Source: Gracilibacillus halophilus YIM-C55.5 (lineage in GTDB: Bacteria; Bacillota; Bacilli; Bacillales; Amphibacillaceae). From it: a DNA stretch of 34,125 nucleotides. Each line of letters begins with the position of its first letter. The stretch's first letter is position 1. The notes under the pieces are model-generated. The model was not told where the DNA came from. It saw nothing but the letters and a program-made list of their open reading frames with translations, and searched no databases. The position numbers and the translations under genes are program-made. Positions 28,818-34,125 of the stretch are shown piece by piece. Where the stretch lies: positions 1 through 34,125 of the forward strand of contig NZ_APML01000027.1 in NCBI RefSeq assembly GCF_000359605.1, written 5' to 3'.

Positions 28818-29396
28818 ATGAAAAAATGGATATTCATATTACCATTTATCATTATAATAATCGTTATATTATTTTTTAGTGGATATAGGTTTACTGCATT
28901 TAGTGCTGCTAAAAGTCATGACTTCCTTCCAGTAGATGCAGATGTAGTAGAACAACATGATATCGGTTCATCTGTTATTTACTTATTTAAGAGTGACGAA
29001 GAAGAAATGTATCATACGGTATTATCTGAAAAGAAGTGTTTTTTCTACCATAGTGATGTATCAACCTATACTCCTTTTAGGTCTGGTGACATTCAAACAA
29101 TTGGAGGTATTCGTTATACAACAAAAGACGAAGAAGCCACAATGATGAGCGTAATATCCAACGATAAAGAAGTTGCATATATTGAAGCAGGTGCAGAGCC
29201 ATACACGAAGAAAAAGAAAATAAAGATAGGCGAACCCATTACTTTCTTATTTTCCTATAGTAAACCTATTAACCAACTTAATGCAGTTGCCACCAATAAA
29301 GAAGGTGAAGAGCTTTATTATTATGGCTATCCTGAGAATGCAACACATATTAACATAAATGAAGATTTAAGATGGTATAAAATTGATGAACAGTAA
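28818..29396 (+). CDS. Membrane-anchored extracellular protein, unknown
   Basis: About 192 residues: a short basic N-terminus, one hydrophobic anchor (about 4-22, IFILPFIIIIIVILFFSGYR), then a soluble extracellular part of mixed strands without repeats. A few strings (VIYLFKSDEEEMYHTVLSEK, IKIGEPITFLFSYSKP) look like Bacillaceae orphan proteins of unknown role. The start is ambiguous: GGAGG precedes TTG 28812 by 4 bases and ATG 28818 by 10. Confidence 0.68.
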   Translation: MKKWIFILPFIIIIIVILFFSGYRFTAFSAAKSHDFLPVDADVVEQHDIGSSVIYLFKSDEEEMYHTVLSEKKCFFYHSDVSTYTPFRSGDIQTIGGIRYTTKDEEATMMSVISNDKEVAYIEAGAEPYTKKKKIKIGEPITFLFSYSKPINQLNAVATNKEGEELYYYGYPENATHININEDLRWYKIDEQ

Positions 29397-29458
29397 TTAT
29401 AAACGGATAGCGTTAAAAATTAAAAGCGCACCTAGCGTTTCTAGTCTTGAAGCTCATA

Positions 29459-29476
29459 CTAACGCTCCCCGTTAAT
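29459..29476. repeat. CTAACG-N4-CCGTTA motif, copy 2
   Basis: CTAACGCTCCCCGTTAATG, a short palindrome-like element after the 28818 gene. Related to copies at 27731, 29921 and 30397; none seen elsewhere in the window. Confidence 0.4.
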
Positions 29477-29600
29477 GAAAAAGGTATACCACTTGATCTG
29501 TGATCGCCACAATGGCGACTGTCTCACCATCTATATGTTCTGTCACTTCTAATGCTGTTGTTCCCTCGTCTACGTCTGCGAATACTCTTTGGTGGATCAA
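29473..29600 (-). pseudogene. Unidentified gene fragment
   Basis: On the minus strand one frame without stops reads FADVDEGTTALEVTEHIDGE, then TVAIVAITDQVVYLFH and a stop. It has protein-like codon use but no start or ribosome site within reach; an in-frame TAG lies about 10 codons upstream. I do not recognise the protein. It is probably debris of a recombination event, next to the integrase fragment at 29623. Confidence 0.3.
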
Positions 29601-29622
29601 CGTTCTTGTATATGGCTAACTA

Positions 29623-29817
29623 TTGTATTTTTGGCACTTTAACGATGATACATATTCGCATATGTTACCAAACATGCAAGATGCTGTTGCCCAAAAATTA
29701 GAAAGTGTTTTTAAGGCAAATAAGGATAGTGCAAAAATGATATTAAACGTTAATAACCATTTTGTCGATAGTTTCATTCAGAAAATCTCCACGTTGGAAA
29801 ACCTGCTCAACGATTAG
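29623..29817 (+). pseudogene. Tyrosine recombinase C-terminal fragment
   Basis: The frame carries DTYSHMLPNMQDAVAQKLES and VFKANKDSA. T-Y-S-H-x-L-P-N-M-Q is the nucleophile-tyrosine end of phage and ICE integrases. Everything before it is absent: no RxxR/HxxR region is found upstream in any frame. It is the stump of an integrase that belonged to an element next to tRNA-Arg. It reads toward the tRNA. Confidence 0.66.
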
Positions 29818-29868
29818 GATTGACCACAAATAAATCTGATTGGAATGACATTATCTATTTAAGATAAC

Positions 29869-29894
29869 GAAAAAAAGCTTGGACGCACCAAGCT
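29869..29894 (-). terminator. Rho-independent terminator after the lipoprotein gene
   Basis: On the minus strand AGCTTGG and CCAAGCT pair around a 5-base loop, followed by TTTTTT. Confidence 0.78.
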
Positions 29895-29920
29895 CTTAGT
29901 TATTGTAAATTCTTCTTCAA

Positions 29921-29937
29921 CTAACGCAACCCGTTAC
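29921..29937. repeat. CTAACG-N4-CCGTTA motif, copy 3
   Basis: CTAACGCAACCCGTTAC lies between the lipoprotein stop (29948) and its terminator, preceded by TTCTTCTTCAA. A partial fourth copy (CCCCGTTAGC, 30397-30406) stands upstream of the same gene, so the gene is bracketed. Confidence 0.42.
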
Positions 29938-29947
29938 TTTAATTAAG

Positions 29948-30364
29948 TTAAGGGTTTGAAACAAGGGCACTTAATGAACCACCAATATTGAAAGGTACCT
30001 TCTCATTCCCCTCAATAACATTGCCCTTAAAGTCAATCTCCAAGTCAACAACTTCAATACCCTCTTTAAGATTATGTGGAATTGAAATTTCTTTAGTATC
30101 ATTCGATTTAATCTTAGTTTCTTCAATAAATTTAAGGACTTCTCTTTCAGCATTACTATTTTTTAATTTTTCATCATTCAAAGGATAGCTTATTTTCAAA
30201 GAAAGGTTGTCTAAGTCAAACCCAGATTGATTTGTTAGTTCAATCGTATCAGATTCAACTATAAAAATAATATTCTCATCATTAAACGCTTCTTTTTCTT
30301 CTGAACAACCTACCATCACACCAAGTGAAAATATAATACCCATTAAAACAGCATATTTCTTCAT
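29948..30364 (-). CDS. Putative lipoprotein, unknown function
   Basis: 138 residues. Signal peptide with lipobox VMVGC (cysteine near residue 20), so lipidated and anchored outside the cytoplasmic membrane. The mature part (SEEKEAFNDENIIFIVESDT onward) is acidic, predicted beta-rich, similar in style to FxLYD-like extracellular domains but without a clear signature. The start follows AGGAGGA. It stands alone, with a terminator and flanking CTAACG motifs. Confidence 0.7.
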   Translation of the reverse strand: MKKYAVLMGIIFSLGVMVGCSEEKEAFNDENIIFIVESDTIELTNQSGFDLDNLSLKISYPLNDEKLKNSNAEREVLKFIEETKIKSNDTKEISIPHNLKEGIEVVDLEIDFKGNVIEGNEKVPFNIGGSLSALVSNP

Positions 30365-30498
30365 ATTTTCCTCCTACGCCTTGTTAAATTATTCTGCCCC
30401 GTTAGCATTTACGAGTAATTTGGATCTAACTGAGGGAGTTGAATAACGTTCTTGAACTTATTTTATCATATAAACCAAACATCCTAAAATTCCTTCAA

Positions 30499-30648
30499 TT
30501 ATATCGACAAATTAGATTGCAGTTTCATATAACGTTGTATTAAAACTCTCTTGACGTATATCTTCTTATTATCGAAGTCAATGAATCCTTTTAAACTTAA
30601 AATTTCACCTTGTCTCATTCCGATGAAAGCAGCTACAAAAAGATGAGA
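30499..30648 (-). pseudogene. Tyrosine recombinase internal fragment
   Basis: On the minus strand: LFVAAFIGMRQGEILSLKGF, then IDFDNKKIYVKRVL, ending at TAA (30499). G-M-R-Q-G-E-I-L-S-L-K is the first catalytic Arg motif of tyrosine recombinases. Upstream codons contain stops, and the HxxR/Tyr part is missing. It cannot be the other half of the 29623 fragment without an inversion, because that is on the plus strand. Confidence 0.62.
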
Positions 30649-30799
30649 ATAGGTATATCATTATCTCAAAAATAACTCTAGTTATCGCTCTATTTCCATT
30701 TCAGAATCAGATGTGTTCCTGCTAAAAAGACATTATAAATATAACAAGCAAGATAAGTTGAAAGCAGGATCAGATTAGTGAAAGCAGTATGTAAAGCAA

Positions 30800-30818
30800 T
30801 GTTACCACTATGTTACCA
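30800..30818 (+). repeat. Direct repeats TGTTACCA near tRNA-Arg
   Basis: TGTTACCA occurs at 30800-30807 and 30811-30818, about 75 bases from the tRNA 3' end. Such repeats are common between integrases and tRNA attachment sites and may be arm-type sites of the lost element. Confidence 0.4.
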
Positions 30819-30858
30819 ATTTTATAATTGTAACTATTAATAATTATATTAAAACATA

Positions 30859-30885
30859 AGAAAAACCCTTGTATATCAAGGGTTT
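30859..30885 (-). terminator. Rho-independent terminator of tRNA-Arg
   Basis: On the minus strand AACCCTTG and CAAGGGTT pair with a 5-base loop, then TTTC. It starts 8 bases behind the tRNA. Confidence 0.8.
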
Positions 30886-30892
30886 AAAGAAG

Positions 30893-30964
30893 TACGCCCG
30901 GAGGATTCGAACCCCCGACACATGGTACCGGAAACCATTGCTCTATCCCCTGAGCTACGGGCGT
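30893..30964 (-). tRNA. tRNA-Arg (anticodon CCG)
   Basis: Minus strand: acceptor ACGCCCG/CGGGCGT with discriminator A, D-arm GTAGCTCAGGGGATAGAGC, anticodon stem ATGGT/ACCAT with loop TTCCGGT (anticodon CCG, reads CGG), T-arm GGGGGTTCGAATCCTCC. CCA is not encoded. Stems close fully. It served as an integration site, as integrase debris lies on its 3' side. Confidence 0.95.
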
Positions 30965-31177
30965 ATATGGTAATGAAGTAAGCCATGTGGAATTGGCGAC
31001 AAGATATATTATAACGAAGGAAGCAATAAATTTCAATCCTTTCTTTACCTATCTTCAAACGAATTATTGGATATGTTCAAGAAAACATCCTAGAATAAAA
31101 AGAAACGTGTTTATATCTCCATACGTAAGGGTATGATGATGGTAGCGAAAAAAGGTTACTATATATGAATCATTTCT

Positions 31178-31207
31178 TTTGACCTTTTTTGACCATTAAG
31201 TTATCAT
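31178..31207 (+). promoter_or_regulatory. clpP promoter with CtsR operator
   Basis: TTTGACC-TTT-TTTGACC (31178-31194) is, on the other strand, GGTCAAA-AAA-GGTCAAA, an exact CtsR heptad pair. It overlaps the -35 TTGACC (31179-31184); after 17 bases comes -10 TATCAT (31202-31207). CtsR would repress clpP until heat or protein stress. Confidence 0.85.
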
Positions 31208-31260
31208 AAACATAGTTCACATAGAATAAATGGAGTCGAGTTTTAAAGGAGGAATTGTAA

Positions 31261-31854
31261 ATGAATTTAATCCCTACAGTCATTGAACAAACCAATCGCG
31301 GTGAACGTGCATATGACATTTATTCACGTTTATTGAAAGACCGCATTATTATGCTTGGAAGTGGCATTGACGATAATGTAGCAAACACAGTTGTCGCACA
31401 GCTACTATTTCTAGCAGCTGAAGATCCAGACAAAGACATTTCACTTTATATCAACTCACCAGGTGGTTCAATTTCAGCTGGTATGGCGATTTACGATACA
31501 ATGCAATTTATTAAACCAAATGTTTCTACAATCTGTATCGGAATGGCTGCATCTATGGGTGCATTCCTATTATCAGCTGGTGAGCCTGGCAAACGTTATG
31601 CGCTGCCAAACAGTGAAGTGATGATTCATCAGCCATTAGGTGGTACACAAGGGCAAGCAAGTGATATTCAAATTCATGCCAACCGTATTCTAGAGATGCG
31701 CAAGAAATTAAACAAAATCCTTTCTGAACGAACTGGTCAACCACTCGAAGTCATTGAGCGCGATACGGATCGTGACAACTTCATGGATGCCGAAAAAGCA
31801 AAAGAGTATGGTTTAATTGACCAAGTAATGGAAAAGAAACCATCTGACGAATAA
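31261..31854 (+). CDS. clpP: ATP-dependent Clp protease proteolytic subunit
   Basis: 197 residues. Ser in [11 protein letters not shown] (about residue 98), His in VMIHQPLGG (about 123) and Asp in RDTDRDNF (about 172) form the triad; [20 protein letters not shown] is the oxyanion region. It forms a 14-subunit barrel that degrades proteins fed by ClpX, ClpC or ClpE, including tmRNA-tagged products. AAAGGAGG lies 8 bases before the ATG. CtsR control is visible upstream. Confidence 0.98.
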   Translation: MNLIPTVIEQTNRGERAYDIYSRLLKDRIIMLGSGIDDNVANTVVAQLLFLAAEDPDKDISLYINSPGGSISAGMAIYDTMQFIKPNVSTICIGMAASMGAFLLSAGEPGKRYALPNSEVMIHQPLGGTQGQASDIQIHANRILEMRKKLNKILSERTGQPLEVIERDTDRDNFMDAEKAKEYGLIDQVMEKKPSDE

Positions 31855-31863
31855 TTGAGACAT

Positions 31864-31896
31864 AAAACAGCCGAGCATTGACGCTCGGCTGTTTTT
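31864..31896. terminator. Bidirectional terminator between clpP and the xylosidase gene
   Basis: AAAACAGCCGAGC / GCTCGGCTGTTTTT forms a long perfect stem with a 6-base loop and T-runs on both strands. It serves convergent clpP and the GH43 gene. Confidence 0.88.
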
Positions 31897-33505
31897 ATTC
31901 TTGTGGCTTATAAATAAAATAATCAAAATCTGCATGCTTGTTCTGTCCTGACGTGTCTTGACATTGCATACCTACAAACGCGCCTGTGAAGAACCCACCG
32001 CTACGAACATAATCATCAGACAGCTTATAAGATTCAAACGTGACAGGTACTTCTGTCCAATTTTCTCCATCAAACGAATAAGAATACGTATAAGTTGATG
32101 TATTCACGTGGACACGTAAGTAAATAGATTCAACGTCAGTCGGTACAACAACTTCTTGTCCACTTATAGGTTGAGAAAAGTCGCCATTATCACAAGTAAA
32201 CAACTCAATGATTTTCCCTTTCTCCTCATGCCAAGAAATCTGAAAGGATGTCCAATTTTCTGTATTATAGTAATTGACTAACCCAGCTGATTGTTGGAAA
32301 TCATCTGGTTCAAAAGCCACTTTCGTTTCCGCTATAAAATGAAAATGTTGCCAGCGTCTTGCTACATATGCTTGTGTAAACTTGGATGACAATGATTCTT
32401 TTCCATATAGACGCAAATGACCTGGATGATCGGTTAATGATAATGTATTTTCATCAAGTGGAATACGTAACGTTTGAAAATGTAAATTCAGTGTTTCATG
32501 ATCAAAGTCATCTTTCACGGGATAATCCGGTTCCCATTTCACTTCTTCGATATTCGGTCCTTCGATTTGCAGCGAAGGTTGATTTCCACCGATAACATAT
32601 GGCCAATCATCTTTCCACTCTATACGCTGAATCGCCGTTTCTCTGCCAAGTGGGCAATAACCACGCGGCGCTAATAAGGGTTGTCCTTCTTTTGGCAAAA
32701 TCCGTCCCGTTAAATGGACTAAAAACCATTCATCTGTATGCGTGTGAACAATCGAAGCGTGCCCTGCTTTTTGCAACCGATTATGAGGATATGGATATGA
32801 CGTAATTAACGGATTTTCTGGATGAACATCATAAGGTCCACTGATATTTCTAGAACGGGCAATTGTAGCACAATGTTCAAAACGGGTACCACCTTCAGCA
32901 GTTAATAAGTAGTAATAACCATTCCATTTGTATAAATGTGGTGCTTCGGTTAATCTTATTTCAGTTCCTTTAAAAATAAGTTCTGGCTTTCCTACAAGTT
33001 TCTTTTGATTCGGATCATACTCTTGCAACACAATTCCGTAAAATTGATGATGATTCACACGTTGATCCCACTTCATATTGACTAAATATTTCTTACCATC
33101 ATCATCATGGAATAAAGAGGGATCAAATCCTGAACTGTTGAGATATATCGGATCAGACCATTCCCCATCAATCGAGTCGCACGTCACTAAATAATTATGC
33201 GAATCTTTCCACTGGCCACCTGTTACCTTCACATCGGTAAAAATCAAATAGAATTGATTATCATGATATGATAATTGCGGCGCCCAAACACCACCAGAAT
33301 CGGGATTACCTTTCATATTCAATTGATTCAAACGATTTAATGGCCTAGATACGAGTCGCCAATTTTTCAAATCTTTCGAATGATAGATTCCGACACCAGG
33401 AAACCACTCAAAAGTCGACACAGCAATATAATAATCTTCGCCTGCCTTGCAAATACTAGGATCTGGATTAAAACCTGTCAAAATCGGATTTTCAATAGTA
33501 GTCAT
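31895..33505 (-). CDS. xynB: Beta-xylosidase, glycoside hydrolase family 43
   Basis: 536 residues, the size of Bacillus XynB. A five-bladed propeller comes first: catalytic base Asp in GFNPDPSIC (about residue 14), pKa-tuning Asp in [10 protein letters not shown], and acid Glu in [12 protein letters not shown]-terminal beta-sandwich follows (about 330-530). There is no signal peptide, so it acts on imported xylo-oligosaccharides and releases xylose from the non-reducing end. Some GH43 enzymes also act on arabinosides. Start after GAGGTGA. A cre site upstream points to CcpA repression. No xylose transporter or regulator lies in the window. Confidence 0.93.
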   Translation of the reverse strand: MTTIENPILTGFNPDPSICKAGEDYYIAVSTFEWFPGVGIYHSKDLKNWRLVSRPLNRLNQLNMKGNPDSGGVWAPQLSYHDNQFYLIFTDVKVTGGQWKDSHNYLVTCDSIDGEWSDPIYLNSSGFDPSLFHDDDGKKYLVNMKWDQRVNHHQFYGIVLQEYDPNQKKLVGKPELIFKGTEIRLTEAPHLYKWNGYYYLLTAEGGTRFEHCATIARSRNISGPYDVHPENPLITSYPYPHNRLQKAGHASIVHTHTDEWFLVHLTGRILPKEGQPLLAPRGYCPLGRETAIQRIEWKDDWPYVIGGNQPSLQIEGPNIEEVKWEPDYPVKDDFDHETLNLHFQTLRIPLDENTLSLTDHPGHLRLYGKESLSSKFTQAYVARRWQHFHFIAETKVAFEPDDFQQSAGLVNYYNTENWTSFQISWHEEKGKIIELFTCDNGDFSQPISGQEVVVPTDVESIYLRVHVNTSTYTYSYSFDGENWTEVPVTFESYKLSDDYVRSGGFFTGAFVGMQCQDTSGQNKHADFDYFIYKPQE

Positions 33506-33560
33506 TTTCTTTCACCTCGATACAAAATAGTATACATCGCTTTTAATATGTAATCTTTCA

Positions 33561-33582
33561 TTAAAGCGTTATCATAATTATA
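33561..33582 (-). promoter_or_regulatory. Catabolite-responsive element (cre) and -10 of the xylosidase gene
   Basis: TTAAAGCGTTATCA (33561-33574) matches TGWAANCGNTNWCA except for the second base. On the minus strand TATAAT stands at 33577-33582, just upstream of it. The cre therefore lies at the transcription start, where CcpA/P-Ser-HPr would block initiation. Confidence 0.65.
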
Positions 33583-33690
33583 ACACAATAAGTTTATCGA
33601 TTAAACAAAGTTTTTAAAAATAGGCAAACTTTTTTATAACGATTACCGGGACATATGTAAATTGATCAAGTGGTTTTCCTCTTAATCTAT

Positions 33691-34106
33691 AAATTACTGG
33701 GAAATGGGGATCTATCGGCACAAAGATTTCCTGGTAAATCGCAAATTACTGGGAAATCCATACATCCCTCTAGCTAGATTTCCTTGTAAACCGCAAATTA
33801 CCGGGAAATCCATACATCCCTCTAGCTAGATTTCCTTGTAAACCGCAAATTACCGGGAAATCCATACATCCTTCTAGTTAGATTTCCTTGTAAATCGCAA
33901 ATTACCGGGAAATCCATACATCCCTCTAGCTAGATTTCCTTGTAAATCACAAATTACCGGGAAATCCATACATCCTTCTAACTAGATTTCCTTGTAAACC
34001 GCAAATTACCAGGAAATCCATACATCCCTCTAGCTAGATTTCCTTGTAAATCGCAAATTACTGGGAAATCCATACATCCCTCTAGCTAGATTTCCTTGTA
34101 AATCGG
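33691..34106. repeat. Tandem array of 52-bp hairpin repeats (8 units)
   Basis: Seven near-identical 52-bp units start at 33743, 33795, 33847, 33899, 33951, 34003 and 34055. A diverged unit precedes them at 33691. Each unit has TTAC-x-x-GGAAATC and GATTTCC-T-T-GTAA, able to form a long stem around an 18-base middle part with CTAGCTAG (variants CTAGTTAG, CTAACTAG). There are no spacers, start codons or ribosome sites. The array is close to the right edge and may continue in altered form. Confidence 0.85.
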
Positions 34107-34125
34107 ATTAAGTCCGTAAAATTGT

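Noticed and set aside
30485-30515. Another sigma-H-like element (AATTCCT near TCGACA)
   Set aside because: The two boxes are in the wrong order for a promoter on either strand and the second lacks the full GTCGAAT.
30876-31058. 60-codon frame across tRNA-Arg
   Set aside because: It is a translation of the tRNA gene and its flank; such frames (ARSSGDRA...) are common false calls.
31195-31227. Second clpP promoter using the inner TTGACC
   Set aside because: A 17-base spacing leads to ATAGTT, a poor -10; the outer pair TTGACC-N17-TATCAT is much better.
33691-34106. CRISPR array
   Set aside because: Units follow one another without unique spacers and the repeat is 52 bp with internal symmetry; no cas genes are near.

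Overview
The window is chromosomal DNA of a low-GC, endospore-former-like Firmicute of the family Bacillaceae, probably near Oceanobacillus, Virgibacillus or Gracilibacillus. The backbone has the Bacillus gene order ssrA-smpB-rnr-carboxylesterase-secG and cggR-gapA-pgk-tpiA-gpmI-eno. Shine-Dalgarno sites are strong, and the CtsR, CcpA, CggR and S-box signals are of Bacillus type. The species is inferred, not read.

Layout. (1) 1-3.3 kb: accessory DNA with a CBO0543-type membrane protein, a decayed HTH-like gene, an unrecognised membrane protein, and a divergent coiled-coil+TIR protein resembling bacterial NADase/defence TIRs. (2) 3.3-9.8 kb: a decayed prophage at the 3' end of ssrA. It keeps an endolysin (frameshifted), holin, a HEPN-like protein, a broken fibre-like gene, an M23 peptidase, an ArpU/RinA-like regulator (frameshifted), a RuvC-type resolvase fragment, an XRE remnant and a 5'-truncated tyrosine integrase. 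Three of its genes carry sigma-H-like promoters. (3) 9.8-14.3 kb: tmRNA, SmpB, RNase R, esterase and SecG, all on the minus strand. (4) 14.4-17.6 kb: a lysophospholipase-like hydrolase and ptsHI (plus strand). (5) 17.9-25.1 kb: the glycolytic operon (minus strand) with a CggR operator and a terminator between gapA and pgk. (6) 25.1-27.7 kb: a glutaredoxin-like protein, ldh, and a SAM-riboswitch-controlled homologue of FMN-dependent lactate monooxygenase that has lost its catalytic motifs. (7) 27.8-30.9 kb: paiA, small orphan genes and integrase fragments next to tRNA-Arg(CCG). (8) 31.1-34.1 kb: clpP with a CtsR operator, a GH43 beta-xylosidase with a cre site, and an array of 52-bp hairpin repeats at the right edge.

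How it works together. The core encodes PTS sugar uptake (HPr/EI), lower glycolysis and lactate formation, plus ribosome rescue and RNA/protein quality control (tmRNA, SmpB, RNase R, ClpP). ptsI, pgk and ldh each carry one apparent single-base deletion, which looks more like sequence error than biology but needs checking.

The most unusual locus is 26.4-27.7 kb. A sigma-A-like promoter is followed by a perfect 22-bp palindrome, a complete SAM-I riboswitch with terminator, then a second incomplete S-box aptamer that runs into the Shine-Dalgarno site, and finally an intact reading frame for an apparent pseudoenzyme.
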